Part shown: piece after piece, positions 42,351-51,645 of the stretch
Layout of the letters: every line of letters begins with the position of its first letter
Position numbering within the stretch: the stretch's first letter is position 1
NCBI GenBank assembly: GCA_016191815.1
Contig: JACPVI010000082.1
Location: 1-64,000 of the forward strand
Source of the DNA: Myxococcales bacterium
Lineage (GTDB): Bacteria > Myxococcota > Myxococcia > Myxococcales > Myxococcaceae
DNA length: 64,000 nucleotides
Direction: 5' to 3'
Made by a program: the position numbers and the translations under genes
The notes under the pieces: generated by a model
Seen by the model: the letters and a program-made list of their open reading frames with translations, nothing else
What the model was told of the DNA's origin: nothing
Databases searched by the model: none

Positions 42351-42356
42351 TACGAT
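42351..42356 (+). promoter_or_regulatory. -10-like hexamer TACGAT directly before a lipoprotein gene
   Basis: TACGAT ends six bases before ATG 42363, with no Shine-Dalgarno, in keeping with a leaderless mRNA. Confidence 0.4.
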
Positions 42357-42362
42357 GCAGCC

Positions 42363-42869
42363 ATGTGCCGGGAGCAGGGGCGGGCTTTTGGTGCCGTCGC
42401 CCTGGCGGTGACGCTCACCGCCGGCCCAGGTTGCGGCCGCTCCCACCTGCTTTCCGAGGGGCACTATCAGCTCGCGTTGGACGATTCCTCCGGCTCCGGC
42501 GGGGTGGTGCGCGACGATTGCGGCCTGGCTCGCCACCCGGACGTGCTGGGAGGCGCTGATCTCGACGTCACCGGCGACCGGGTGCGGCTGGACTACTCGC
42601 TCTTCGGCATCACCCTGGTGGGCTACTACCTCTACGGCGACGACCGCTTCTCGGTGGACGGCAGCGCCGCGAACGTGAGCGCCACGGTGAGCGGGCGAGA
42701 GTGCCTGTTGGACCTGGTGACGGTCCACCTGGATGCCAAGACATTGGACGCCGAGCACTTCTCCGGAGCGGTGGCGGTGAAGCTCGACTCCCGGAGCGGC
42801 CCCGGCTGCGCCTGCGAGCTGTGGATGACCTACACCGCCAGGTGGACCGAGCCCAGCCCTCGGCCCTAG
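42363..42869 (+). CDS. Lipoprotein of unknown function
   Basis: The 168-residue protein has a signal with lipobox TAGPGC. The mature part is beta-rich, with [41 protein letters not shown] and a final [13 protein letters not shown]; four Cys could form disulfides. No family was recognised. The long upstream open frame was rejected because the signal peptide starts here and a TACGAT precedes it. Confidence 0.7.
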   Translation: MCREQGRAFGAVALAVTLTAGPGCGRSHLLSEGHYQLALDDSSGSGGVVRDDCGLARHPDVLGGADLDVTGDRVRLDYSLFGITLVGYYLYGDDRFSVDGSAANVSATVSGRECLLDLVTVHLDAKTLDAEHFSGAVAVKLDSRSGPGCACELWMTYTARWTEPSPRP

Positions 42870-42900
42870 CCGCCGCTCCACACCCGGCGCAGTTGCCCGC

Positions 42901-42929
42901 TTGTCGGGAGCGGCTTCCGTCCCTAGAAA
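42901..42929 (+). promoter_or_regulatory. Sigma70-type promoter of acs
   Basis: TTGTCG (42901-42906), a 17-base spacer and TAGAAA (42924-42929) predict a start near 42936. The leader then contains AAAGGAGG (42943-42950). The -35 is identical to that proposed for rseP. Confidence 0.5.
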
Positions 42930-42954
42930 GGGTCGCCAGCCCAAAGGAGGAGCC

Positions 42955-44913
42955 TTGTCCGAGCCAGCGCCGTCGACCGAGATCCACTCCGTCTTGTCCG
43001 AGGGGCGCGTCTTCCCGCCGCCCGAAAGCTTCTCCCGGGCCGCTCACATCCGCAGCCTCGAGGAGTACGGCCGCCTCGCCTTGGAGGCCCGGCGCGACCC
43101 CGACGCCTATTGGGGCGCCCGCGCGAGGGAGGAAATCTTCTGGAAGGAGCCCTTCCGCACCGTCCTGGAGTGGAAGCCGCCCGACGCGCGCTGGTTCATC
43201 GAGGGAAAGACGAACCTCTCGTACAACTGCCTCGACCGTCATCTCTCCACCCGCCGTGCGCAGGTGGCCATACGGTTCGAGGGCGAGCCGGAAGACCGGA
43301 GGAACCTCACCTATGGCGAGCTGCACCGGGAGGTCTGCCGCCTCGCCGGCGGGCTCAAGTCCCTCGGGGTGGGGAAGGGCGACCGGGTGGGCATCTATCT
43401 GCCGCAGGTGCCGGAGGCGGCGGTGGCGATGCTGGCCTGCGCGCGGATCGGCGCGTTGCACTCGGTGGTCTTCGCCGGCTTCTCCGCCGAGGCGCTGCAG
43501 GAGCGGATGAAGGACGCGGGCGCCAAGGTGCTCCTCACCGCGGATGGCGGCTGGCGCAAAGGCCAGGTGGTGCCGCTGCGCAAGAACGCGCTCGAGGCTG
43601 CGCGGCAGGTGTCAACCCTGGAGAGGGTGGTGGTGCTGGGGCGCACCGGCGCGGTTGCCCCGAGCGATCCGAAGGAAGTGAGCTGGGCGTCCTTGGTGAG
43701 CGGCCAGCCGGAAAGCCTGGAGCCGGAGTGGGTGGAGAGCGAGCACCCCTTGTTCATCCTCTACACGTCAGGCTCGACCGGGAAGCCCAAGGGGGTGCTC
43801 CACACCACCGGCGGGTACTCGGTGAACGTCTCGCTCACCACAAGGTGGGTGTTCGATCTCAAGCCGGACGACATCTTCTGGTGCACCGCGGACATCGGCT
43901 GGGTGACCGGCCACTCCTACGTGGTGTACGGACCCTTGATGAACGGGGGGACCACCGTCCTCTACGAGGGCGCGCCGATGACTCCCGGGCCGGACCGTTT
44001 CTGGGACATCGTGGAGCGGCACCGGGTGAATGTCTTCTACACGGCGCCGACGGCGATCCGATCTTTCATGCGGCTCGGGCGCGAGTGGCCAGATCGGCAC
44101 GACCTGTCTTCCTTGCGCCTCTTGGGCACGGTCGGAGAGCCGATCAACCCCGAGGCGTGGATCTGGTACCGGGAAGTCATCGGCGGAGGCCGCTGCCCGG
44201 TGGTGGACACCTGGTGGCAGACCGAGACCGGGGCGATCATGATCACCCCGCTGCCGGGCGCCACTCCGACCAAGCCTGGCTCGGCCACGCTGCCTCTGCC
44301 GGGGATCGAAGCCGAGGTGCTCGATCGGCACGGGCGGCCGGTGCCGCGCGGCCAGGGAGGGCTGCTCTTCGTCGCCCGTCCCTGGCCGTCGATGCTGCGC
44401 ACCGTGTACGGAGATCCGGAGAGGTATGCCAAGGCGTACTTTGGCGAGCAGCCGGGCAAGTACTTCACCGGCGACGGCGCGAGGCAGGACGAGGACGGGT
44501 ACTTCTGGCTGATGGGCAGGGTGGACGACGTGGTCAACGTGGCTGGCCACCGGCTGGGCACTGCCGAGGTGGAGAGTGCGCTGGTCGCCGACGGTCGGGT
44601 CAGCGAGGCGGCGGTGGTGGGAAGGCCGGACGAGCTGAAGGGCACCGCGCTGGTCGCCTTCGTCACCTTGAAGAAGGGGGTCGAGCCCAAGGGGGAGCTG
44701 CGGGCGGAGCTGGCGGAGCACGTGACGAAGCTGATCGGCGCAATCGCCCGCCCCGACGAGATCCGCTTCGCCGAGGCGCTGCCCAAGACCCGGTCCGGGA
44801 AGATCATGCGGAGGTTGCTCCGCGACGTGGCCTCGGGCCGGCAGACCACTGGCGACACCACCACGCTCGAGGACCTGGGCGTGCTCGCGGCGCTGCGGGG
44901 CGAGGAGGAGTAG
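42955..44913 (+). CDS. acs: Acetyl-CoA synthetase
   Basis: The start is TTG 42955, four bases after AAAGGAGG; it gives 652 residues, the usual Acs length. The adenylation core has [11 protein letters not shown] (270-280), the acetate-site Trp region DTWWQTETG, and [31 protein letters not shown] carries Lys616, the residue acetylated to control Acs enzymes. It activates acetate to acetyl-CoA via acetyl-AMP. No acetyltransferase regulator is nearby. Confidence 0.95.
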   Translation: MSEPAPSTEIHSVLSEGRVFPPPESFSRAAHIRSLEEYGRLALEARRDPDAYWGARAREEIFWKEPFRTVLEWKPPDARWFIEGKTNLSYNCLDRHLSTRRAQVAIRFEGEPEDRRNLTYGELHREVCRLAGGLKSLGVGKGDRVGIYLPQVPEAAVAMLACARIGALHSVVFAGFSAEALQERMKDAGAKVLLTADGGWRKGQVVPLRKNALEAARQVSTLERVVVLGRTGAVAPSDPKEVSWASLVSGQPESLEPEWVESEHPLFILYTSGSTGKPKGVLHTTGGYSVNVSLTTRWVFDLKPDDIFWCTADIGWVTGHSYVVYGPLMNGGTTVLYEGAPMTPGPDRFWDIVERHRVNVFYTAPTAIRSFMRLGREWPDRHDLSSLRLLGTVGEPINPEAWIWYREVIGGGRCPVVDTWWQTETGAIMITPLPGATPTKPGSATLPLPGIEAEVLDRHGRPVPRGQGGLLFVARPWPSMLRTVYGDPERYAKAYFGEQPGKYFTGDGARQDEDGYFWLMGRVDDVVNVAGHRLGTAEVESALVADGRVSEAAVVGRPDELKGTALVAFVTLKKGVEPKGELRAELAEHVTKLIGAIARPDEIRFAEALPKTRSGKIMRRLLRDVASGRQTTGDTTTLEDLGVLAALRGEEE

Positions 44914-44921
44914 CCGCCGCT

Positions 44922-44944
44922 CGGGCCGAGCATGGTCGGGCCCG
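44922..44944. terminator. Weak hairpin between acs and the PilZ gene
   Basis: CGGGCC (44922-44927) can pair with GGCCCG (44939-44944) in the space between two convergent genes. There is no T tract on either side. Confidence 0.25.
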
Positions 44945-44962
44945 CCTGGCTTGGCTGTGGCC

Positions 44963-45313
44963 CTACTTCGGGCGGAGCTTTCGCCTGGGCATCGGGCGCC
45001 GAGGGACCCGATGGCGGAGGTTGGCTCCGAGCGCTGAGAGGAATTCGTCGCCCACCCGCTGGAAGCGGATTCCGATCCGGCTGGCGACGCTGCCCATCGG
45101 GTTTCCGGGTTTCGCCCAGGCCACCTCGCCGCGGAAGGGGTAGTCCACCGTCTCGAGGCGAACCGCCCCGTCGACGATCGAGCCGGGGAGGAACACCTGC
45201 GGCATCTCCGCGCAGAGGCCCGAGGCGGACACGTCGGCAGTGAAGGCCGGGAGCTTGCCGCCGAACAGGACTTCGAGACGGCGGCGCTGTCGAGGTTTGG
45301 TTCTAGTGGTCAT
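44963..45313 (-). CDS. PilZ-domain protein
   Basis: The 116-residue protein has the two c-di-GMP-binding motifs of PilZ: RQRRRLEV (RxxxR) near residue 8 and DVSASGLC (D/NxSxxG) near 27. Its beta-barrel core follows to about residue 100, then a very basic tail. It probably links c-di-GMP levels to an envelope or motility target. It converges with acs. Confidence 0.85.
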   Translation of the reverse strand: MTTRTKPRQRRRLEVLFGGKLPAFTADVSASGLCAEMPQVFLPGSIVDGAVRLETVDYPFRGEVAWAKPGNPMGSVASRIGIRFQRVGDEFLSALGANLRHRVPRRPMPRRKLRPK

Positions 45314-45370
45314 GTGCCGAGGGTGCCACAGGGATGTAGCTGCGCCAGTTTTCTGCCTGGCACAGTGCAG

Positions 45371-45610
45371 CTAGCCCCGGCGGCGCGCCAGGCGCCGGCC
45401 CTTCTCCCTCACCCAGCCGAGGCTCCGCTGCGCCCACCGGAACTCGGTCGCGAGGATCGCCAGCCCCACCGGGATGACCAAAAGCGCTGGCCCCGGGAGG
45501 ACCACCAGCGCCAGCCCAAAGCCCAGCACCGCTCCCCCGCCGATTGCGATGGCCACTTTTCGTGCGGTGCGCCACACCGAAGGTGCCTCGGGCGAAGGGC
45601 TCGCTTCCAC
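45371..45610 (-). CDS. Small membrane protein, PGPGW family
   Basis: The 79-residue protein contains two hydrophobic helices flanking VLPGPALLVIPVGLAILATEF and a Trp/Arg-rich end, matching putative PGPGW transmembrane proteins (Pfam PF09656). The start is GTG 45610 with GAGGG upstream. No function is known. Confidence 0.75.
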   Translation of the reverse strand: MEASPSPEAPSVWRTARKVAIAIGGGAVLGFGLALVVLPGPALLVIPVGLAILATEFRWAQRSLGWVREKGRRLARRRG

Positions 45611-45723
45611 GGCGCCCTCAACCGCGGGCGCAGGCTGGCTCTTCCCGTCGTGCTCGGCGGGTTGCTCCCCGGCCGGGAGACCTCACCCCGGCGGTGTTGG
45701 GAATCGGAGAAGGGCACCTCCGA

Positions 45724-46356
45724 TCAGGGGCGCCTCAGGTGCTCCACCGCCGCGGCGAGCAGTGCCGCCACACCGCGCTTGGCCACGGACACCACCTTTC
45801 GGCGCATTGCCGGCGGCACCTGGGTGTACAGCAGGCTCACCTTGTGGTGCAGCTCCGAGCCGCCCCAGATCAGCACCAGGTCGGCCCACTCGAGATCGCT
45901 CCGCGCACGGTCCTGCGTCCGCCGCTCGGTGCCGTCGATCGCTCGCAGCCCCAGCGCCCCGCCCAGGGCCGACTCCAACTCCTCGCGCACCGCTGGAGAG
46001 CCGCCCACCACCACCAGCCGCTTCACCGCGTGGCTCCGGCATGCCTCCAGGAACGCGACCTCGGCCTTCCGATTGTCCGAGCCTCCGCAGCGGCCGCACC
46101 GCGACTTCGGCTCGCAGAGCAACGGCTGGCGGCCGCTCGCCTGCGCCTCCGCCTCGCACTCCGGATTCCCGCAGTGCAGGAAGAAACGGCCCAGCACCAG
46201 TGCCTCCGCGCGCGGCAGCTTCTCGTTGCTGATCCGCTGCTTCCCCGGCCGGGTGAGCCCCGCCCGCTCCAGGGTGGCGCGCGCGAGGGCCTGCGCCTCG
46301 GGCCGGCCGAAGCCCAGCTTCTCCAGCCAGCCGTCGATGGATTGGTCCGCGCTCAC
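45724..46356 (-). CDS. DUF2325-like protein with Cys motif
   Basis: The 210-residue protein starts at a GTG overlapping the rnhB stop. The N-terminal half has HCGNPEC and [13 protein letters not shown], a likely zinc site. The C-terminal half (about 110-205) resembles DUF2325: [61 protein letters not shown]2325 proteins bind no known ligand. Coupling to RNase HII suggests a nucleic-acid-related role, but this is inference. Confidence 0.7.
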   Translation of the reverse strand: MSADQSIDGWLEKLGFGRPEAQALARATLERAGLTRPGKQRISNEKLPRAEALVLGRFFLHCGNPECEAEAQASGRQPLLCEPKSRCGRCGGSDNRKAEVAFLEACRSHAVKRLVVVGGSPAVREELESALGGALGLRAIDGTERRTQDRARSDLEWADLVLIWGGSELHHKVSLLYTQVPPAMRRKVVSVAKRGVAALLAAAVEHLRRP

Positions 46357-47213
46357 GCGTAGGCTTCGTCCTCTCCGGCGGAGCCGTGGCCGAACAGGTC
46401 GGCCTGCACCGGCTCGAGGCCCAGGGCCTCGCGGACCGCGGCGAAGCTCTTGCGGTGGATGGGGGCCGCCCCCAGCCGCCGCAGCGCCTCCCGATGCTCG
46501 GGAGTCGGGTAGCCCTTGTGAGCAGCGAAGCCGTAGCCGGGGTACAGCCGGTCCTGCTCCGCCATGTGGCGGTCCCTGGTCGTCTTGGCCAGGATCGACG
46601 CCGCCGCGATGCTCGCCGAGAGCGCGTCGCCGTGGATGATTCCCCGCTGGGGGGTGGCGCAGTGGGGGATCCTCCTCGCGTCCACGAGGCAGAATTGCGG
46701 CCGAAGCTGCAGCCCCTCCACCGCCCGCCGCATCGCCAGGAGCGCGGCGTGGTAGATGTTGAGCCGGTCTACCTCCTCGACCTCGGCCCAGCCGGTAGCC
46801 CAGGCCAACGCGTCGGCCTTGATCTGCGCGGCAAGCTCCTCGCGCCTTTCCGGATCGAGGATCTTCTTCGAGTCATCGAGCCCCTTGAGCCGGTAGCTCC
46901 TTGGAAGGATGACCGCCCCGGCGACGAGCGGGCCGGCCAGGGGCGCCACCCCCGCCTCGTCCACTCCGGCGATTAGCTCGATTCCCTGCTCCCACAGCTC
47001 ACACTCGAACTTGAGCAGGCCGCGCAGCCTTTGGCCCTCGGCCCGGTTCCGGAGCCGGCGATGGCGAATGCGGAGGGCCAGCTCCCTCGCGCCCGAGCGG
47101 GGGTCTACCTCCAGCGCTTCCAGCAGACCCGCCGGGACGGGAGATTCGCGATCGAGGAAGCGCTCCCGAAGCTCGGCGATCGACTTTGCGAGGAGCTTGT
47201 CGAGGCGGTCCAT
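46353..47213 (-). CDS. rnhB: Ribonuclease HII
   Basis: RNase HII cuts RNA-DNA junctions and starts removal of misinserted ribonucleotides. The 286-residue protein has GVDEAG with Asp85 and Glu86, LDDSKKI and [21 protein letters not shown] basic N-terminal extension of about 75 residues precedes the catalytic domain. The substrate-sensing GRG motif reads GVA (88-90), an unusual change. The stop overlaps the GTG of the DUF2325-like gene. Confidence 0.9.
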   Translation of the reverse strand: MDRLDKLLAKSIAELRERFLDRESPVPAGLLEALEVDPRSGARELALRIRHRRLRNRAEGQRLRGLLKFECELWEQGIELIAGVDEAGVAPLAGPLVAGAVILPRSYRLKGLDDSKKILDPERREELAAQIKADALAWATGWAEVEEVDRLNIYHAALLAMRRAVEGLQLRPQFCLVDARRIPHCATPQRGIIHGDALSASIAAASILAKTTRDRHMAEQDRLYPGYGFAAHKGYPTPEHREALRRLGAAPIHRKSFAAVREALGLEPVQADLFGHGSAGEDEAYA

Positions 47214-47230
47214 TCAACGCTGCCGGCAGG

Positions 47231-47623
47231 CTAGCTGCTCAGAGTGATGATGATGGCGTCGGGCTCGGCGGTGCAATGGCATTCGCCGCACACCCAGGTC
47301 ACCTGCTTCACCTCGCTCACCCGCGTGCCGAGCGAGGCGCGCAAAAGGACGGTGCCCGGGCTGATCTTCTCCTGGGTGATTCCGCTGGTGGTGCCGTCGC
47401 CGCGGGTCTGGGCGGTGGCCGCTTGCCCGCTGGTCTGGTTGGTGGCGGTGACGATGGCGCCTTCCACCGGATTTCCCTCGGCATCGACCACCTTGACGGC
47501 GATCGACACGGGTTCCGGCGCGCACTGGTTGAGCGCGCGGCCCCCATCGGGCTGTTGCCGGCTGATCGGTCCGCAGGCGCAGAGCGCGAGCGAGACGAGC
47601 GAAAAAAGGATGGCGTTCTTCAT
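47231..47623 (-). CDS. Lipoprotein with carboxypeptidase-regulatory-like domain
   Basis: The 130-residue protein has the lipobox LALCAC and a single Ig-like/CarboxypepD-regulatory fold: VSIAVKVVDAEGNPVEGAIV, TATNQTSGQ and GITQEKISPGTVLLRASL, followed by a Cys cluster VCGECHC. It is a small envelope protein of unknown role. TAAGTC nine bases before ATG 47623 may be a -10. It lies 17 bases upstream of rnhB. Confidence 0.75.
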   Translation of the reverse strand: MKNAILFSLVSLALCACGPISRQQPDGGRALNQCAPEPVSIAVKVVDAEGNPVEGAIVTATNQTSGQAATAQTRGDGTTSGITQEKISPGTVLLRASLGTRVSEVKQVTWVCGECHCTAEPDAIIITLSS

Positions 47624-47694
47624 GGGCGGGCAGACTTACACCCCGATCTGCCGGCCAGCAACCGCCAGAGCACAGTACAGCGAGCCTGCTACGG

Positions 47695-49473
47695 CTACGC
47701 TGCCCGTTGCTCGCCAGCCTCGTCGAAGGGCGCGCCCAGCCACGCCTGATAGGCGGCCTTCTGCTCGTCGGTGGGTCGCTCTACCCGGGCGAGGTACACC
47801 GCGTCGGCTGGCTTCTGCCCGAGGCAAACGGGGAGCTCGATCAGCCGATCCCTCCGGAACGCCGTCACCCGCACCGTCTCGCCGGGCTTCCTCTCCTCGC
47901 AGCGAGACAAGAGCGCCGAGCCGTCCACCTTGTAGCCATCGAGCGCGACCACTTCGTCTTCGGCGTACAGCCCGGCTTCTTGCGCGGGGGAGCCGTCCAG
48001 CACCGTGGCGACGGTGGCGCTCCCGCGAGTGAGGATTCCCAGCCATCCGCGCGGGCGAATCTCGGCCGGCTTGAGCCTCGGCGGGCTACCGCCCTTGTCG
48101 TTGGCGGACTCGCGGACCCGGAGACGCGCCTCGAGTCCGACGTGAGCAAAGATGGAGCAGTCCAGCTCGGACGTGGAGCGCAGGGCTCGGTCGAAGAAAG
48201 GGGCCAGGTCCTCGCCGGTCACCTCCTCCGCCGCCGCCTCCACCCCATCCTCCGGCACCCCGCGACCGTCCCCGTAGCGCTGCCACAACAGCCGCATCAG
48301 ATCGTCGAGGCTCTTTTGGTTGGAGGTTGCCTTCCGGATGGTGAGGTCGAGCAGGAGCGCCACCACTTCCCCCTTGAGGTAGTAGGAGATGGCGCTGTTG
48401 GGCGTGTTCTCGTCGGGCCGGTAGTGCTTGATCCAGGCCACCATCGACGCCTCGGACAAGGACTGCGCCTTCCGGCCGGGGGTGGCTTGAAGCGCGCTCA
48501 TCGACTCGCCAAGCCGGGTGAGGTAGCGGCTCGGGCTCATCAGAGAAGCGCGGCGGACCAGGAGGTTGTCGTAGTACGAGGTGATTCCTTCGAAGGCCCA
48601 CAGGAGGCTGGTGTAGCTCTCCGTGGAGTAGTCCAGCGGCACCAGCGCCTTGGGGCGGATCCGCTTCACGTTCCAAAGGTGGAAGTACTCGTGTGCGGCG
48701 AGGGCGAGGAAGTCCTCCCAGCCCTTGGGGCTGGCGATGGTGGAGCGCGGGAAGAGCAGCGAGGTGGAGCAGTGGTGCTCGAGCCCGCCCCGGCCCTTGT
48801 CGGTGAAGTAGACCAAAAAGAGGTAGCGCCGCATCGGCAGCCCGCCGAAGAGGGCGGCCTCGGCCTCGCACACCTTGGAGAGGTCCGACGCCAGCCGGTC
48901 GCGATCCAGGGGTGGCTCGCCCCAGAGCACAACCTCGTGGGGGATGCCGCCGGCGTTGAAGCGAAGCGGAGAGTGCGGGCCAACCTCGAAGGGCGAGTCC
49001 ACCAACTCGTCGTAGTCCCCGGCGACGAGCTCCTGTCCCTGCCGCTCGAGCGCGCAGAAAGTCTGCCAGCCCTCCGGCGCATCGACGGTGACGCGGTGCT
49101 CGCGCCCGCGCAATGCCTCGGCGTACAGGAACAGGGTGGCGCCGTTGAAGTAGCCGTGGCTGCCGTCCAGGTGGCTGGTGCGGACGGTCAGCTCGTTGGC
49201 GTAGACCCTGTAGCGAAGCCGCACCGGCCGCTCTCCGGCGGCGACGCTGAAGCTGCGCTTGTCGGCGCGCGTGCAGGGCAGCGGCTCGCCGTCGGTGGTG
49301 GAGGCGGTCAATTCCTGAAGGTGCCGGGCATATTCCCTCACCAGGTAGCTCCCCGGCGTCCATACCGGCAGCGCGACGGTGAGGACGTCCGAGCAGGCCG
49401 GGAAAAGGGCCTCCACCTCGAAGAGGTGAGTGTGGGGCCGGCTCATCGAGACGCGATAGCGGACGGCGCTCAT
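47695..49473 (-). CDS. M61 family metallopeptidase with PDZ domain
   Basis: The 592-residue glycyl aminopeptidase-like enzyme has the zinc motif HEYFH (His261, Glu262, His265) in a stretch ending WNVKRIRP, and EGITSYYDNLL with the third ligand Glu. A C-terminal PDZ domain at about 480-560 has GWLGILTRG and DEVVALDGYKVDG. It is probably cytoplasmic or weakly exported; no signal peptide was found. A second ATG three codons upstream (49482) is possible. Confidence 0.92.
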   Translation of the reverse strand: MSAVRYRVSMSRPHTHLFEVEALFPACSDVLTVALPVWTPGSYLVREYARHLQELTASTTDGEPLPCTRADKRSFSVAAGERPVRLRYRVYANELTVRTSHLDGSHGYFNGATLFLYAEALRGREHRVTVDAPEGWQTFCALERQGQELVAGDYDELVDSPFEVGPHSPLRFNAGGIPHEVVLWGEPPLDRDRLASDLSKVCEAEAALFGGLPMRRYLFLVYFTDKGRGGLEHHCSTSLLFPRSTIASPKGWEDFLALAAHEYFHLWNVKRIRPKALVPLDYSTESYTSLLWAFEGITSYYDNLLVRRASLMSPSRYLTRLGESMSALQATPGRKAQSLSEASMVAWIKHYRPDENTPNSAISYYLKGEVVALLLDLTIRKATSNQKSLDDLMRLLWQRYGDGRGVPEDGVEAAAEEVTGEDLAPFFDRALRSTSELDCSIFAHVGLEARLRVRESANDKGGSPPRLKPAEIRPRGWLGILTRGSATVATVLDGSPAQEAGLYAEDEVVALDGYKVDGSALLSRCEERKPGETVRVTAFRRDRLIELPVCLGQKPADAVYLARVERPTDEQKAAYQAWLGAPFDEAGEQRAA

Positions 49474-49558
49474 GGCTCCCATCTATCGCACCGGCTTCGG
49501 GGCAGGGAAGCGCCGGCTGCGTCTCGCTTGGCCGGGCCCAAAGCGGCTTGCTCTACCC

Positions 49559-50401
49559 TCAGAAAGGCCGGGCGGAGGCCAGCCGGCCGTCGGCGACGGC
49601 TCGGGTGACATCCGCGCACGTCGCCTGCTCGGTCAGCCGAGCCCGGTCGAACCAGCTCCGCAACCCCTCGGGGTTCTGCTTGCTGACCGTCTCGCCCTTG
49701 AGCCACCCCACCGTTGAGTCGACAGTGTTCGACTCGTTGCGGCTCATTCGTACCAGGCCCTGCACCCGATCTTTCGACAGCACCACCCCATCCAGCCGGA
49801 AGAGGGTGCGTTCGCAGACGTAGACCTGACCGGCCACCGAGCCGCGCAGGAGAACCGTCACTCCGGGTTTCCCATCTTCGTCCTCGTCCCACAGCCAGCC
49901 GCTCTGCGGCTCTTGCTGGAAGTCGTCCTTGGTGGGGAGCGGCGTCGCTGCCGGGTCCGGAAGGTCGCGCACGCCCCACAGCTCGATCACCTCGTGGGAG
50001 GTGTACAGCCCCTTCTGGGGATCCGCTTCCGAGAGGTGCGAGAGGAGGGCAAGCCTCTGCACCGTCTCGGGCTGAACGATGCTCCGCCAGCCCGCGATCT
50101 CGAAGCTGTCCCTGGCACACCGCCGCACCTCCTCGAGGTAGGCTTTTCGCCCGGCGTCCCAAGAGGCACGCACCAACTCCTGAATGCGGAAGCCCCCTTC
50201 GCGCTCCCCGAGCAAAGGGACCGGCACCAGCGTGGCGAACTCCGCGACCTGGGCCCAACTACCCGCCAGCGAGCCCTCGGCCACCTGGATTCCCTGAAGG
50301 CCGGTTTCACTGTGCACCGCCCCCGGCCGCGCACCGCAGCTGGCGGCCAGCAGCCAGCTTGCGGCTACCGCGCCCAGTCGTTGAGGAATGGCGGATTCCA
50401 C
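49559..50401 (-). CDS. Lipoprotein of unknown function
   Basis: The start is GTG 50401, six bases after GGAGAA, giving 280 residues. The signal (VESAIPQRLGAVAASWLLAASC) has a lipobox at LLAASC. The remainder is mixed alpha/beta with two Cys pairs (ARRCARDSF is close to the family style of cytochrome-free periplasmic proteins) and DEDEDGKPGVTVLLRGSVAG, which may bind calcium. It overlaps the 3' end of a 42-codon gene on the same strand by 37 bases. Confidence 0.68.
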   Translation of the reverse strand: MESAIPQRLGAVAASWLLAASCGARPGAVHSETGLQGIQVAEGSLAGSWAQVAEFATLVPVPLLGEREGGFRIQELVRASWDAGRKAYLEEVRRCARDSFEIAGWRSIVQPETVQRLALLSHLSEADPQKGLYTSHEVIELWGVRDLPDPAATPLPTKDDFQQEPQSGWLWDEDEDGKPGVTVLLRGSVAGQVYVCERTLFRLDGVVLSKDRVQGLVRMSRNESNTVDSTVGWLKGETVSKQNPEGLRSWFDRARLTEQATCADVTRAVADGRLASARPF

Positions 50402-50493
50402 GTGCACTTCTCCAGGGTTTCGCGTCGCCGATCGAGCCGGTCGACGCGCCTGGCCCAGTCGGCGCGGTCGCGCATGGTCTTCCTCTTCGGCAT
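50365..50493 (-). CDS. 42-residue basic small protein, probably leaderless
   Basis: ATG 50493 opens MPKRKTMRDRADWARRVDRL followed by DRRRETLEKCTWNPPFLNDW and AR, ending in TAG. Third codon positions are almost all G or C, as in real genes here, while the overlapping lipoprotein start in another frame is less so. TACGCT ends six bases before the ATG. The length would be missed by most gene finders. Amphipathic charged helix plus a Trp-Asn-Pro-Pro segment suggest a folded or partner-binding peptide. Confidence 0.6.
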   Translation of the reverse strand: MPKRKTMRDRADWARRVDRLDRRRETLEKCTWNPPFLNDWAR

Positions 50494-50499
50494 GGCCGG

Positions 50500-50505
50500 A
50501 GCGTA
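50500..50505 (-). promoter_or_regulatory. -10-like hexamer TACGCT before the 42-residue gene
   Basis: On the minus strand TACGCT ends six bases before ATG 50493, like other leaderless starts in this window. Confidence 0.35.
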
Positions 50506-50583
50506 GCCACCGATCTGGGCGATCGCAATCGAACCCACTCGCCGGACCGCCCGCCATCTGGTCGCGAATTTGCTCGCTCTCGC

Positions 50584-51642
50584 TTACCTCCCGGGCTTCG
50601 TGGCAGGGAATGAGCCCCGGAAGAGTCGCCCCTTTCTCACCCGCACCGGCAGCGTCTCGCCTGGCCGGGCCTCGAGCGGCGGGCCGATGGCGCGGAGCAG
50701 CCGGTCCCCCAGAGGGAAGCGGTACTCGGCGCTGCTTCCGAGGAAGAGCCGGGCGGAGAGGGTGAGCGGGGTCCCTCCTTGCCCGACTCCGACCTCCAGA
50801 TCCTCCGGCCGCACCACCAGGGTGCCCGGCCCCTCGGCGCCGGAGAGCTCCGGAGGCAGCTCGAACTTGGCGCCCGAAGCGAAGAAGCAGCCTGCGCCCG
50901 ACTCGCCGCCTAAGAGGTTCGCCCCGCCCACGAAGCCGGCCACGAATGGAGTCGCCGGCTCGGAGTACAGCCGCTCCGGGGAGTCCACCTGCTCGAGGCG
51001 GCCGCTGTCCATCACCGCGATCCGGTCGGCCAGGGCCATCGCCTCGCCCTGATCGTGCGTCACGTACACCATGGTGGTGCCCAGTCGGGAGCGGAGAGCC
51101 GCGATCTCCGCACGCAGCTCCTCCTTGAGCGCGGCGTCCAGGTTGGAGAGGGGCTCGTCCAAGAGCAGCACCCTCGGCCGCCCGACCAAGGCCCGCGCCA
51201 GCGCCACCCTTTGGAGCTGCCCGCCCGAGAGCGCATGGGGCATCCTCTCGGCCAAGGCCTCCATCCGGACCCAGCCCAGGGCCTCGCGGACGCGCGCGGT
51301 CGCTTCGGCGCGCCTGAGGCCCATCAGCCTGAGGGGATACTCCACGTTCTTCGCGACGGTGCGGTGCGGCCACACCGCGTAGCTCTGGAACACCATCCCC
51401 AGCCCGCGCCGCTCGGGGGGCACGCGCGCGCCCGGCCCGTGCACCACTCTCCCGTCGATGGCGATGGTGCCGGAGTCGGGCACCTCGAGCCCGGCGATCA
51501 TCCTGAGCGTGGTGGTCTTCCCGCACCCCGAGGGCCCGAGCAGGGCGAGGAACTCCCCCTGGCCGATGCTCAGGCTGAGCCCCTGGACCACCCGGGTCGG
51601 GCCGTAGGACTTGTGGATGTCGGTCAGCTCGATGCCGGCCAA
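50584..51642 (-). CDS. ABC transporter ATPase, ferric-iron (FbpC) type
   Basis: The 352-residue ATPase has Walker A GPSGCGKTT, Q-loop, signature LSGGQLQRVALARAL, Walker B VLLLDEPLSNLD and H-loop VTHD, then a C-terminal TOBE domain (about 250-350). It energises the permease encoded next to it, with three bases between them. The Fe(III)/spermidine-thiamine class is indicated by TOBE and by the fused permease; the substrate is inferred. Confidence 0.9.
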   Translation of the reverse strand: MAGIELTDIHKSYGPTRVVQGLSLSIGQGEFLALLGPSGCGKTTTLRMIAGLEVPDSGTIAIDGRVVHGPGARVPPERRGLGMVFQSYAVWPHRTVAKNVEYPLRLMGLRRAEATARVREALGWVRMEALAERMPHALSGGQLQRVALARALVGRPRVLLLDEPLSNLDAALKEELRAEIAALRSRLGTTMVYVTHDQGEAMALADRIAVMDSGRLEQVDSPERLYSEPATPFVAGFVGGANLLGGESGAGCFFASGAKFELPPELSGAEGPGTLVVRPEDLEVGVGQGGTPLTLSARLFLGSSAEYRFPLGDRLLRAIGPPLEARPGETLPVRVRKGRLFRGSFPATKPGR

Positions 51643-51645
51643 GGC

